A program made the translations under genes and the position numbers. Shown here in pieces: positions 18,640-27,343 of a stretch of DNA of 64,000 bases. The stretch is taken from NCBI GenBank assembly GCA_018266055.1, contig JAFDYT010000002.1, positions 143,657 to 207,656 on the forward strand, read 5' to 3'. This DNA is from Bacteroidota bacterium. GTDB taxonomy: Bacteria > Bacteroidota > Bacteroidia > Cytophagales > Cyclobacteriaceae. Each line of letters starts with the position of its first letter. Positions within the stretch are counted from its first letter, which is position 1. Below the pieces are notes generated by a model, which was given only the letters and a program-made list of their open reading frames with translations, was not told the origin of the DNA and did not search any database.

Positions 18640-19686
18640 ATGGTGTATAGCGCACGATCTATTGCTTTGCTGCTGGCGGTTTCTATTGCCGGTGTCACCG
18701 CGCTTTTCCTTTCACTTATTAATAGCGTCGCTCCAAGCGCGTTGCTGGTCGCTTCGTTGGTGAGTTTTTCGGTGTCATACCTCCTTACCTACGTGGTCCT
18801 TGAATTTCTGATCTTCCGCGGTATCAACAAAATCGACAAGATGATGGGCAAGCTGATGAAGAAAGAGCTCAAAGGAATTGCCAAAGAAAAAACCACCAGC
18901 CTCAATCCATTTGAAAAACTAAATCAGGAAATCGCCACGTTTGCGCTGCTGCAGCAAAAGGAAATTGATGAACTTAAAAAGCTGGAAGCTTTTCGTAAAG
19001 AATTCATCGCCGATGTATCGCACGAACTAAAGACGCCGATCTTCGCCGCCCAAGGGTTTGTGCACACCCTGATCGACGGCGCGGTGAACGACAAGAATGT
19101 ACGCACCAAGTTTTTGAAGAAGGCCGCCAAAAGCCTTGACGGATTAGATTCGCTGGTACAAGACCTTCTCACGCTTTCGCAGATTGAAACCGGCGACATT
19201 AAAATGAAATTCGTGCAAACCGACCTCGTGAAACTTTGCGAAGAAGTAATCGATCAGTTTGAAGAAAAAGCCGAGCAAAAGAAGATCGCCCTGAGTCTGA
19301 AGCCGGCAAGGCAATCAAAAGTGTACGTGCTGGCCGATGAACTGCGTATCAGCCAGGTGATGACTAACCTGATTTCCAACGCCATCAAATACACGCCGGA
19401 GGGCGGCAGCGTGTCGGTAAGCTTTGACGTGGGCAAAAAAAATGTGACCACATTCGTGACCGATACCGGCGAGGGTATCCCATCACAACACCTTCATCGT
19501 ATCTTTGAGCGCTTTTACCGCGTCGACAAAAGTCGCAGCCGCGAAAAAGGCGGCACGGGTCTGGGCCTGGCCATTGTAAAGCATATTTTAGAAGGCCACA
19601 ACAGCAAAGCCGAAGTGCACAGTGAAGAAGGCAAAGGCTCGGAGTTCAGTTTTAAGCTGTCGCGGGCAAAAGAAGATGAAGATTAA
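18640..19686 (+). CDS. PhoR-like sensor histidine kinase
   Basis: The 348-residue protein starts at the ATG at 18640 (an in-frame GTG lies at 18634, inside a promoter-like element). Two membrane helices fill residues about 5-65 with a very short external loop, so any signal is probably sensed in or near the membrane. The dimerisation domain has phospho-acceptor H128 in DVSHELKTP. The ATPase domain has NLISNAIKYTPEGG (N box), DTGEGI (G1) and GGTGLGLAIVKHI (G2). It is the cognate partner of the regulator upstream. It lacks a PAS or HAMP domain that I can see. Confidence 0.94.
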   Translation: MVYSARSIALLLAVSIAGVTALFLSLINSVAPSALLVASLVSFSVSYLLTYVVLEFLIFRGINKIDKMMGKLMKKELKGIAKEKTTSLNPFEKLNQEIATFALLQQKEIDELKKLEAFRKEFIADVSHELKTPIFAAQGFVHTLIDGAVNDKNVRTKFLKKAAKSLDGLDSLVQDLLTLSQIETGDIKMKFVQTDLVKLCEEVIDQFEEKAEQKKIALSLKPARQSKVYVLADELRISQVMTNLISNAIKYTPEGGSVSVSFDVGKKNVTTFVTDTGEGIPSQHLHRIFERFYRVDKSRSREKGGTGLGLAIVKHILEGHNSKAEVHSEEGKGSEFSFKLSRAKEDED

Positions 19687-19701
19687 ATAGGTAACGGCTC
19701 G

Positions 19702-20424
19702 ATGGGATCGAAACAAAAGATAATATTTAAAGACCTGGTTCTTTTTGAAGACAAAGACTTCATTGTCATCAACAAGCCTCCGTTTGTCTCTACTTTGGAA
19801 GACCGCGTTGACACTATTAATATATTATCGCTGGCGCGGGAAGTGGAGCCCGACCCGCAGGTGTGCCACCGGCTCGACAAAGATACTTCGGGGGTATTGG
19901 CCATAGCCCGCAACCCGGAAGCCTACCGCCACCTGAGCATGCAGTTCGAAAATCGACAGGTTCACAAAACCTATCATGCGGTGACTGACGGAATTCATCA
20001 ATTTGACAATCAATTGGTAGATGCGCCCATTTTGAAACTCAGCGACGGCACCGTGCGCATCGCCCGCGAAGGAAAAGACGCCCAAACCTATTTCACCACC
20101 GAAAAAACCTACCGGCAACACTCCTTTATAAGGTGTAACCCCATTACCGGGCGCATGCACCAGATTCGCATACACCTGGCCTTGCTCAAGGCACCGATTA
20201 CCGGCGACGAAACCTACGGAGGCCAGCCTTTAATGGTATCGAGCATAAAAAGGAACTTTCATCTAAAAAAATCCACCGAAGAGCAGCCGTTGATAAAAAG
20301 AATGGCATTACATGCATTTTCCTTGGAATTTGCCCTGTTTGACGGGAAAATGATCACCGTCGAGGCCCCCTATCCTAAAGATTTAAGGGCGCTTTTCAGG
20401 CAGTTGGAAACGAACTCCCGGTAA
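19702..20424 (+). CDS. RluA-family pseudouridine synthase
   Basis: This 240-residue protein carries HRLDKDTSG at residues 56-64, with D59 the catalytic aspartate of the RluA family, and the second motif GRMHQIRIHLA further on. No N-terminal S4 domain is present, as in the shorter RluA/RluC-type members. It would convert specific uridines in rRNA or tRNA to pseudouridine. The exact target cannot be told. It begins 15 bp after the kinase stop and may be co-transcribed, with no obvious functional link. Confidence 0.92.
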   Translation: MGSKQKIIFKDLVLFEDKDFIVINKPPFVSTLEDRVDTINILSLAREVEPDPQVCHRLDKDTSGVLAIARNPEAYRHLSMQFENRQVHKTYHAVTDGIHQFDNQLVDAPILKLSDGTVRIAREGKDAQTYFTTEKTYRQHSFIRCNPITGRMHQIRIHLALLKAPITGDETYGGQPLMVSSIKRNFHLKKSTEEQPLIKRMALHAFSLEFALFDGKMITVEAPYPKDLRALFRQLETNSR

Positions 20425-20438
20425 ATAATTACCGGCAC

Positions 20439-20469
20439 TTGCATAATCTGCTTTTTGCGCCTACTTTTG
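20439..20469 (+). promoter_or_regulatory. Promoter of the rplM-rpsI-rpsB operon
   Basis: TTG at 20439-20441, a 20-bp spacer, and TACTTTTG at 20462-20469 fit the Bacteroidota consensus TTG-N19/20-TAnnTTTG. The predicted leader (about 20475-20520) starts with a small hairpin (CCCTT-TTTT-AAGGG, 20473-20486) and has a short direct repeat (AGCTAAAA twice) before the start codon. An autoregulatory role is possible but unsupported. Confidence 0.65.
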
Positions 20470-20520
20470 TGTCCCTTTTTTAAGGGTAAGTCTAATTATA
20501 CAAAGCTAAAAAGCTAAAAA

Positions 20521-20964
20521 GTGGATCAGTACAGTTATAGAACCGTTTACGCCAACAAAACCACAGCTGAGAAAAACTGGGTACTGGTGGATGCAAAAGA
20601 CCAGGTGTTGGGCCGATTAGCCAGCCAGGTAGCCCGCGTATTGCGTGGCAAAAACAAAACTACTTACACTCCTAATACTGACATGGGAGATCATGTAGTA
20701 GTGATCAATGCTGACAAAGTAAGAATGACCGGCAAAAAATGGAACAACCGCGTAATCTTTACCTATTCCGGTTATCCAGGCGGCCAAAAGGAGCTTGCTC
20801 CTAAGGAAATTATGGAAAAACACCCTGCACGGCTTGTAGAGCTTTCTGTGCGTGGCATGTTGCCCAAAAACGCCATGGGTCGCCAATTGTTCCGCAGCCT
20901 GCATGTATATGCCGGCGCTGAGCACCCTCACACTGCAAACCAACCAAAAGAATTAAAATTCTGA
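20521..20964 (+). CDS. rplM: 50S ribosomal protein L13
   Basis: The 147-residue protein matches L13 throughout: WVLVDAKDQVLGRLASQVARVLRGK at the start, then YTPNTDMGDHVVVINADKV and the C-terminal RGMLPKNAMGRQLFRSLHVYAG. The start is a GTG at 20521. No ATG is available in frame upstream, and the sequence MDQYSYRTV agrees with other Bacteroidota L13 proteins. L13 is an early assembly protein of the large subunit. It is first in an operon with rpsI (3-bp gap) and rpsB. Confidence 0.97.
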   Translation: MDQYSYRTVYANKTTAEKNWVLVDAKDQVLGRLASQVARVLRGKNKTTYTPNTDMGDHVVVINADKVRMTGKKWNNRVIFTYSGYPGGQKELAPKEIMEKHPARLVELSVRGMLPKNAMGRQLFRSLHVYAGAEHPHTANQPKELKF

Positions 20965-20967
20965 TAC

Positions 20968-21354
20968 ATGGAGATCATTAATACCATCGGAAGAAGGAAA
21001 ACCTCGGTCGCTCGGGTATATGTAAAACCCGGCAAAGGCCAAATCGTGGTTAACCAACGTGAGTTAAAAGAGTATTTCCCATCAGAAATATTGCAGACTA
21101 CTGTAAAACAGGCTCTTTCCATCATTAAAGAGGAAGGCAATTACGATGTAACCGTAAACGTAGAAGGCGGTGGCTCAAAAGGCCAGGCCGAAGCAATTCG
21201 GTTAGGAATTGCCCGCGCTCTTGTAAATATCAATGGCGAAAGTCGCCCGGCACTGAAAAAAGAAGGTCTTCTTACCCGCGATTCACGCATGGTAGAAAGA
21301 AAGAAGCCAGGTCGCAGAAAGGCACGTAGAAGATTCCAGTTCAGCAAGCGTTAA
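20968..21354 (+). CDS. rpsI: 30S ribosomal protein S9
   Basis: This 128-residue S9 has the N-terminal INTIGRRKTSVARVYVKPG, the central GGGSKGQAEAIRLGIARAL and the basic C-terminal tail RRKARRRFQFSKR that reaches the P-site tRNA. It starts 3 bp after rplM and ends 10 bp before rpsB. Confidence 0.98.
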   Translation: MEIINTIGRRKTSVARVYVKPGKGQIVVNQRELKEYFPSEILQTTVKQALSIIKEEGNYDVTVNVEGGGSKGQAEAIRLGIARALVNINGESRPALKKEGLLTRDSRMVERKKPGRRKARRRFQFSKR

Positions 21355-21364
21355 TAGAAGAATC

Positions 21365-22132
21365 ATGGCAGAGCAATTAACAATACAAAATTTGATGGAT
21401 GCAGGTGTGCATTTTGGCCACCTTACCCGTAAGTGGAACCCTAAGATGGCGGAGTACATCTACATGGAAAACAACGGCATCCACCTGATCGATTTGAACA
21501 AGACGACCAAATGTCTTGAAGAAGCGGTCTACGCGATTAAAAACATCGTGCGCTCAGGACGCAAAATCATGTTCGTCGCTACTAAAAAGCAAGCGAAAGA
21601 CATCGTGGTTTCTGAAGCTACACGGTTGAACATGCCTTACGTGACCGAGCGCTGGTTGGGTGGTATGCTTACCAATTTTGCTACGATCCGCAAATCCCTC
21701 AAAAGACTTGCTCAGATCGAGAAAATGATGAAAGACGAGTCGTATGAGAATATCACCAAAAAGGAAAAACTCATGCTGACCCGCGAAAAAGCGAAACTTC
21801 AAAAGCAATTGGGTGGTATCGCCGACCTTAACCGTCTGCCTGCCGCTTTGTTTGTGATTGATGTAAAGCGCGAGCACATCGCCGTAGCGGAAGCTCAAAA
21901 GTTGAATATCCCCGTGTTTGCCATGGTAGATACCAACTCTGATCCTTCAAACATCGATTTCCCGATCCCTGCCAACGACGACGCCTTCAAGTCAATCTCT
22001 ATCATCACCAATTACATTGGTAAAGCCATCGAAGAGTCTTTGATGGAGAGAAAGAAAGACAAAGAAGAAGCAGGTCAGAAGAAAGAAGAAGACGAAAAGC
22101 GCAAAGTGGACGAAGCTGTAGAAAGCAACTAA
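21365..22132 (+). CDS. rpsB: 30S ribosomal protein S2
   Basis: The 255-residue protein shows the S2 hallmarks LMDAGVHFGHLTRKWNPKM at the start, RWLGGMLTNFATI in the middle, and NIPVFAMVDTNSDP with IDFPIPANDDA later. The C-terminal 25 residues form a highly charged Lys/Glu tail. S2 is added late to the small subunit and helps bind S1. It is the last gene of the ribosomal operon and is followed by a strong hairpin before tsf. Confidence 0.98.
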   Translation: MAEQLTIQNLMDAGVHFGHLTRKWNPKMAEYIYMENNGIHLIDLNKTTKCLEEAVYAIKNIVRSGRKIMFVATKKQAKDIVVSEATRLNMPYVTERWLGGMLTNFATIRKSLKRLAQIEKMMKDESYENITKKEKLMLTREKAKLQKQLGGIADLNRLPAALFVIDVKREHIAVAEAQKLNIPVFAMVDTNSDPSNIDFPIPANDDAFKSISIITNYIGKAIEESLMERKKDKEEAGQKKEEDEKRKVDEAVESN

Positions 22133-22156
22133 TCCCAGGCTTAGCCGATACGATAC

Positions 22157-22195
22157 AAATGAACATCGGTGCAAGCCGGTGTTCATTTTGTTTTA
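22157..22195 (+). terminator. Strong hairpin between rpsB and tsf
   Basis: A 13-bp stem (left arm 22157-22169, right arm 22176-22188, one G.U pair) with a 6-nt loop is followed by TGTTTT. It fits an intrinsic terminator or attenuator that would lower tsf expression from the ribosomal promoter. Confidence 0.75.
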
Positions 22196-22241
22196 GCCCC
22201 ATTTGAAAAGTAATTTCTAATCCGATAAATAAGTAATAATC

Positions 22242-23069
22242 ATGATCACAGCACAAGACGTAAATAAACTCCGCACCATGACCGGCGCGGGTATGATGGA
22301 TTGCAAAAAAGCATTGACAGAAGCCGAAGGTGATTTCGAAAAAGCCATTGAAATTCTCAGAAAGAAAGGCCAGAAAGTATCGGCCAGCCGCTCTGACAAA
22401 GACGCTAAAGAAGGATCAGTTTTCATCAAAACCTCTGCCGATAATAAAGAAGCCGTTCTTATCGCCCTGAACTGCGAAACTGACTTCGTAGCTAAAAACG
22501 AAGAGTTTCAAAGCCTTGGCAAGTTGATTGCCGAAACAGCATTCACTAAAAAATCAGCCGACAAAGACGCCCTTTTGGCTGAGAAAGCTGGCGACCTTAC
22601 CATCGGTGAGAAGATTACAGAATTGGTTGGAAAAATCGGTGAGAAGCTGGAGATCAGCTCATTCATTCACATGAAAGGCGAAGCCGTGGTGGCTTACATT
22701 CACGCCGGCAGCAAACTGGGCGTGTTGGTATCCTTGAAAGGCGTAAATGGCAAAGATGTGATCGAAGCGGGCAAAGACGTAGGCATGCAAATCGCCGCGA
22801 TGAACCCGGTAGCAGTAGACGAAACTTCAGTGGATAAGACGGTGATCGAAAAAGAATTGGAGATTGCCAAAGCACAGATTCTTGCCGAAGGCAAACCTGC
22901 CAATATGGTGGATAAAATCGCACAGGGAAAGCTTCAGAAATTCTTCAAAGACAACACTTTGTTGCACCAATTGTATGTGAAGGATTCTTCTAAAACCATC
23001 GCTCAATACCTGGATAGCGTTTCTAAGGGATTGACTGTGGCTGAATTCAAACGCGTATCGATCGCTTAA
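22242..23069 (+). CDS. tsf: Elongation factor Ts
   Basis: At 275 residues this is a normal-length EF-Ts. The N-terminal UBA-like domain has VNKLRTMTGAGMMDCKKALTE. The core carries NCETDFVAKNEEFQ, the TDFVA segment that contacts EF-Tu. It is the nucleotide exchange factor for EF-Tu. It follows rpsB at 109 bp with a hairpin between them, so part of its expression probably depends on read-through or an unseen internal promoter. Confidence 0.98.
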   Translation: MITAQDVNKLRTMTGAGMMDCKKALTEAEGDFEKAIEILRKKGQKVSASRSDKDAKEGSVFIKTSADNKEAVLIALNCETDFVAKNEEFQSLGKLIAETAFTKKSADKDALLAEKAGDLTIGEKITELVGKIGEKLEISSFIHMKGEAVVAYIHAGSKLGVLVSLKGVNGKDVIEAGKDVGMQIAAMNPVAVDETSVDKTVIEKELEIAKAQILAEGKPANMVDKIAQGKLQKFFKDNTLLHQLYVKDSSKTIAQYLDSVSKGLTVAEFKRVSIA

Positions 23070-23088
23070 TTTTTGTTTTAACTATACG

Positions 23089-23127
23089 AAGAGGCTGTCT
23101 CCAAAAGAGGCAGCCTCTTTTATTTTC
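23089..23127 (+). terminator. Intrinsic terminator after tsf
   Basis: A 12-bp stem (arms 23089-23100 and 23108-23119, one G.U pair) with a 7-nt loop is followed by TTATTTT. Confidence 0.8.
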
Positions 23128-23234
23128 ATAGCCAGTATTTATTTCGATTGCGGCTCAAGACTTACACCATTCAAAAAAAATTTAAGGGCCACAGGCTGGA
23201 AACTGCTATCTTTCTTTAACCTAAACCCACACGC

Positions 23235-24884
23235 ATGAAACTAGTTTACCTGATGGCCATTTGCCTTGGCCTGTCGCTCACCTCTACCGCTCAGACGTAT
23301 TCACCTGCCGCCGTCGAAAAACTAAAATCCGATGCGCTGGCTGAGGTAGAAAAAAACGCCGTACTGGGCCAGCAAATCAACGACATGCTTTTCAGTTTTT
23401 CAGAACTTGGCTTTCAGGAATTTGAAACGCAGAAATACCTTACCGAACTCCTGGAAAAAAATGGGTTTACTATTCAAAAAGGAATTTCGGGAATACCCAC
23501 CGCGTGGACGGCCACGTGGGGAAATGGCAAACCCGTGATTGCTTTGGGGTCGGACGTAGATTGTATTCCAAAAGCTTCACAAAAACCCGGCGTAGCATAC
23601 CACGATCCCATTGTGGAGGGTGCGCCAGGCCACGGCGAAGGGCATAACTCAGGGCAGGCGCTTAACATTATCACTGCCATAGCCATGAAAAAAATCATGG
23701 AGAGAGACCATATTTCCGGAACGCTGCTTTTGTGGCCGGGCATCGCCGAAGAACAGTTGGGCACGAAAGCCTATTATGTGCGCGCCGGAGTATTCAAAAA
23801 TGTGGACGCTTGTATTTTCACGCACGTGAATAGCAATTTCGAAGTGTCGTATGGCGACGCCGGATACAACGGAATGGTGTCTGTAAAATTCACCTTCGAA
23901 GGGCAAGCGGCACATGCCGCCGGAGCACCATGGCGCGGACGAAGCGCACTGGATGCTGTTGAACTCATGAACATCGGGTGGAATTTTAAACGCGAACATC
24001 TCGAACTCACGCAGCGCTCGCACTACGTTATCCCCGACGGTGGCGACCAGCCTAATGTGGTTCCATCTAAAGCATCGGTGTGGTATTACTTCCGTGAACG
24101 GACTTATCCTGCCATTAAAAAGCTTTTTGAAACCGGAATTAAAATGGCTGACGGCGCAGCACTGATGACCGACACAAAATATTCGTACGAAATTCTCGGA
24201 TCAGCCTGGGCCGGGCATTTCAATAAGCCGATGGCAGAAGCTACTTACGCCAACATCAAGCGCGTGGGACTGCCCTCGTGGTCGGCCGAAGATCAATTGT
24301 TGGCGAAAGCCACTCAGATAGAAATGAAATCGCAAAAGATTGAAGGCCTGGCCATGAAGCTCGATACCATTGGCTTGCCTTATGCGGTGGGTATGGTGAA
24401 TGTAGGTGGCCGCTACATGATGGCCATGGGCGGCGGCTCAGACGACATTGCCGATGTATCGTGGACGGTGCCTACCATTGTGTTGGGATACCCGTCCAAC
24501 ATACCCGGGCTTCCGGGACACCATTGGGCTGACGCAATTTCAATGGCTACGCCCATAGCGCACAAAGGTGTAGTGTATGGCGCCAAAGTAGAGGCACTCA
24601 CGTTGGTAGATCTGCTTACCAAACCAGAGATCATTATCAAAGCGTGGGATTATTACAAGAACGAACAAACCAAAGAGCAGAAGTACGTGCCCCTGATCGG
24701 CGATACCGACAAACCGGCCACTTTCTTGAATAAAAAGATCATGGATGAGTTTGCTCCAAAGCTGAAGCCCTACTATTACAATCCACAGAAGTATAAGAGT
24801 TATCTGGAGCAACTGGGGATTACCTATCCTACGGTAAGGCCTGACCAAAAAGAGGCGATTGAAAAACAGGGAGTAAAAAAATAA
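23235..24884 (+). CDS. Secreted M20-family amidohydrolase (AbgB-like)
   Basis: The 549-residue protein has a signal peptide (1-19, ending TSTAQ). The M20D pattern is recognisable in order: GSDVDCIP in place of the usual RADMDALP, GHGEGHNSGQ, GIAEEQLG, and the lid-domain FEGQAAHAAGAPWRGRSALDAVEL. AbgB-like members hydrolyse p-aminobenzoyl-glutamate or other N-acyl amino acids with two metal ions. The true substrate here is unknown. Export suggests it works on periplasmic or external peptides or conjugates. It stands alone between the tsf terminator and the gdh promoter. Confidence 0.88.
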   Translation: MKLVYLMAICLGLSLTSTAQTYSPAAVEKLKSDALAEVEKNAVLGQQINDMLFSFSELGFQEFETQKYLTELLEKNGFTIQKGISGIPTAWTATWGNGKPVIALGSDVDCIPKASQKPGVAYHDPIVEGAPGHGEGHNSGQALNIITAIAMKKIMERDHISGTLLLWPGIAEEQLGTKAYYVRAGVFKNVDACIFTHVNSNFEVSYGDAGYNGMVSVKFTFEGQAAHAAGAPWRGRSALDAVELMNIGWNFKREHLELTQRSHYVIPDGGDQPNVVPSKASVWYYFRERTYPAIKKLFETGIKMADGAALMTDTKYSYEILGSAWAGHFNKPMAEATYANIKRVGLPSWSAEDQLLAKATQIEMKSQKIEGLAMKLDTIGLPYAVGMVNVGGRYMMAMGGGSDDIADVSWTVPTIVLGYPSNIPGLPGHHWADAISMATPIAHKGVVYGAKVEALTLVDLLTKPEIIIKAWDYYKNEQTKEQKYVPLIGDTDKPATFLNKKIMDEFAPKLKPYYYNPQKYKSYLEQLGITYPTVRPDQKEAIEKQGVKK

Positions 24885-25074
24885 GGTAAATAATTTTTGG
24901 GATCGACATCTAAGGACAATCCATCGCATGCGGATTATTCATAGGATGATTTTATCATTGACCAAATAAAAATTGCCATTGAGGATGTCAGTCAAAATAA
25001 AGATTTGAGATGGGCGAAGACCGTTATGACTCCATATTTGCCTGTGCCAAAGCGGGTAAAATCGCCAAATTATT

Positions 25075-25082
25075 TATCTTTG
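25075..25082 (+). promoter_or_regulatory. Bacteroidota -7 promoter element upstream of glutamate dehydrogenase
   Basis: TATCTTTG is a perfect TAnnTTTG and is followed by CAACC, giving a predicted leader of about 90 nt. The rest of the 293-bp gap from 24885 to 25177 shows nothing else that I can support. Confidence 0.55.
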
Positions 25083-25177
25083 CAACCGTTTTCGATCAAT
25101 GATTCAGCCTTTCAAAAAGAAGAAATTTTTAGTCGAAACAGTGTCGTAAATTCATTCATCGTAAATCATCAATTAAA

Positions 25178-26452
25178 ATGGCTTACATCGAACCAGCACC
25201 CATCGTAGATAAGGAAAATCCATTTGAAGCAATGATGTCGCGCTTTCGCACGGCTTCTCAGATTCTAGGGTTGGAAGAAGAAGTGTACAACGTGTTGAAA
25301 AATCCTGCCAAGCAGGTGATCGTTTCCCTTCCGGTAACTATGGACGACGGGAGCATCCGCGTGTTTGAAGGGTATCGTGTTATTCACTCCACCATTCTTG
25401 GACCGTCCAAAGGTGGAATCCGGTTCGATCCGCATGTCAATCTTGATGAAGTAAAGGCTTTGGCCGCCTGGATGACCTGGAAGTGCGCCGTGGTGGATAT
25501 TCCTTACGGTGGCGCTAAAGGTGGTGTAACCTGCAACCCGCGCGAAATGTCGGCCGGTGAAATTGAACGCCTCATGCGTGCGTACACCCAATCGATGATG
25601 GATGTATTCGGTCCTGACCAGGATATCCCCGCCCCAGACATGGGTACAGGCCCGCGCGAAATGGCCTGGTTGATGGACCAATATTCAAGAAATAAAGGAA
25701 TGACCGTAGCCGCCGTAGTGACCGGAAAACCCATTGTAATGGGAGGCTCGCTCGGCCGCACTGAAGCAACCGGTCGCGGTGTGATGGTTTCTACGCTTGC
25801 CGCGATGGAAAAATTGAAAATCAATCCGTACAAAGCTACTTGCGCCGTGCAAGGCTTTGGCAACGTGGGTTCATGGACTGCCCGCCTTCTGCATGAACGT
25901 GGATTGAAAGTGCAGGCTGTGAGTGATATCAGTGGAGCATATTTCAACACCGAAGGAATTGACATTGAAGCAGCCATCAAATACCGCGATTCCAACAAAG
26001 GCTCACTGGAAGGATTTACCGGCGCAGAGAAAATCAGCGGCGCGGAAATTCTCACCTTGCCGGTAGATGTATTGGTACCTGCTGCAACCGAAGATGTAAT
26101 CACCGGAAGCAACGCCAGCCACATCAAGGCCAAGTTGATTGTAGAAGGAGCCAACGGCCCGACGTCATCCAAAGCCGATAGCATTATTTATGAAAAAGGA
26201 ATCAGCGTAGTGCCCGATATCCTCGCCAACGCCGGCGGTGTTACCGTATCGTATTTTGAGTGGGTACAAAACCGCCTCGGTTACAAATGGACCGCTGAGC
26301 GGGTGAACCGCCGCAGCGACCGGATCATGAAAGACTCGTTTGACAACGTTTACAAAACAGCGATCGAATACAAGGTTTCGCTTCGTATTGCAGCGTATAT
26401 GGTAGCGATCGACAAGGTGGCAAAGACCTATAAATTCCGCGGGGGTTACTAA
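25178..26452 (+). CDS. gdhA: Glu/Leu/Phe/Val dehydrogenase, probably glutamate dehydrogenase
   Basis: The 424-residue protein has GPSKGGIRF (residues 75-83), MTWKCAVVDIPYGGAKGGV with K102 and catalytic K114, and DIPAPDMGT. The NAD(P)-binding half starts with VQGFGNVGSWTARLL. Length and motifs agree with the small hexameric (about 45 kDa subunit) enzymes that interconvert glutamate and 2-oxoglutarate plus ammonia. Leucine or other amino-acid specificity cannot be wholly excluded. It has its own promoter and terminator, so it is a single-gene unit linking nitrogen and carbon metabolism. Confidence 0.93.
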   Translation: MAYIEPAPIVDKENPFEAMMSRFRTASQILGLEEEVYNVLKNPAKQVIVSLPVTMDDGSIRVFEGYRVIHSTILGPSKGGIRFDPHVNLDEVKALAAWMTWKCAVVDIPYGGAKGGVTCNPREMSAGEIERLMRAYTQSMMDVFGPDQDIPAPDMGTGPREMAWLMDQYSRNKGMTVAAVVTGKPIVMGGSLGRTEATGRGVMVSTLAAMEKLKINPYKATCAVQGFGNVGSWTARLLHERGLKVQAVSDISGAYFNTEGIDIEAAIKYRDSNKGSLEGFTGAEKISGAEILTLPVDVLVPAATEDVITGSNASHIKAKLIVEGANGPTSSKADSIIYEKGISVVPDILANAGGVTVSYFEWVQNRLGYKWTAERVNRRSDRIMKDSFDNVYKTAIEYKVSLRIAAYMVAIDKVAKTYKFRGGY

Positions 26453-26490
26453 AAAACTGCAGAATAAGAAGATTACAGAATTTAAGAGCG

Positions 26491-26527
26491 GGGGGTTTGT
26501 CTCTTTGAAGATAAACCCCCTTCTTTG
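26491..26527 (+). terminator. Intrinsic terminator after glutamate dehydrogenase
   Basis: An 11-bp stem (26491-26501 with 26510-26520, five G-C pairs at the base) with an 8-nt loop is followed by TTCTTTGTT. Confidence 0.75.
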
Positions 26528-26595
26528 TTGCCTGAAAACGGCTTCATCAATGGCCTTTTTCACCCGATTTTACTGACTTAAATTCTGTTTTCGCA

Positions 26596-27258
26596 ATGAC
26601 TATCCACAAAGAAGGCCGCACATTACTCTTCATTTCGCTGATCATTTTGGTGGGCGTAATCTGGTTGGCCGATTATTTTTTTCATCCTCAATCAGACGCT
26701 ATCCGCAATATCATTATCGGAGTGGCTGTAGTTTTTTATCTCCTGCTTCTTCAGTTTTTCCGCAATCCCATTTTTACAATTCAGAAAAACGATAAATACA
26801 TTCTGGCGCCAGCCGACGGCAAAGTAGTAGTGATTGAAGAGACCGAAGAAACCGAGCATTTGAAATCTCGTCGGAAGCAGATTTCGATCTTTATGTCTCC
26901 TGTGAATGTGCATGTCAACCGTACGCCGGTAGGTGGTCAGGTTTCATACTTTAAATATCATCCTGGAAAATACCTGGTTGCCTGGCACCCTAAGTCGAGC
27001 ACAGAAAATGAACGGACAACAGTAGCCGTGAAAATGAAAAGCGGTCATGAAATACTGTTTCGTCAGATTGCCGGTGCGCTAGCACGGCGTATAAAGTGGT
27101 ACGTGAAAGAAGGCCAAGACCTTGAACAAGGTGAAGAGTTTGGATTCATCAAATTCGGTTCGCGGGTGGATATTTACCTTCCGCTGGAAACCCGGATCAA
27201 CGTGGCCATTGGTGACATCACCAAGGGTGGCCGGACTGTGATCGCCGAATTGCCTTGA
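26596..27258 (+). CDS. psd: Phosphatidylserine decarboxylase proenzyme (short, archaeal-type)
   Basis: This is a 220-residue protein. Two membrane helices occupy residues 9-29 and 36-56. The catalytic domain has LAPADGKVV (70-78), SPVNVHVNR (101-109) and the self-cleavage site FGSR with G188-S189, where Ser189 would become the pyruvoyl group of the alpha subunit. It converts phosphatidylserine to phosphatidylethanolamine at the inner membrane. The length fits the short PSD group common in Bacteroidota. The partner gene pssA is often adjacent elsewhere but is not seen here. Confidence 0.93.
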   Translation: MTIHKEGRTLLFISLIILVGVIWLADYFFHPQSDAIRNIIIGVAVVFYLLLLQFFRNPIFTIQKNDKYILAPADGKVVVIEETEETEHLKSRRKQISIFMSPVNVHVNRTPVGGQVSYFKYHPGKYLVAWHPKSSTENERTTVAVKMKSGHEILFRQIAGALARRIKWYVKEGQDLEQGEEFGFIKFGSRVDIYLPLETRINVAIGDITKGGRTVIAELP

Positions 27259-27343
27259 TGCTTAAAATTTGTTTTTTCTTTCAGCTAACGGCTGTTATAG
27301 GATAGTAATGTCGTACCTTTCCTAAACCACCTATTGTAAACGA

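Noticed and set aside
20473-20486. CCCTT-TTTT-AAGGG hairpin as a terminator before rplM
   Set aside because: The stem has only five pairs and sits at or just after the predicted transcription start of the ribosomal operon, where a terminator would make no sense.
25005-25208. 67-codon open frame before glutamate dehydrogenase
   Set aside because: It spans the promoter element at 25075 and overlaps the gdhA start in another frame. The composition is not protein-like.
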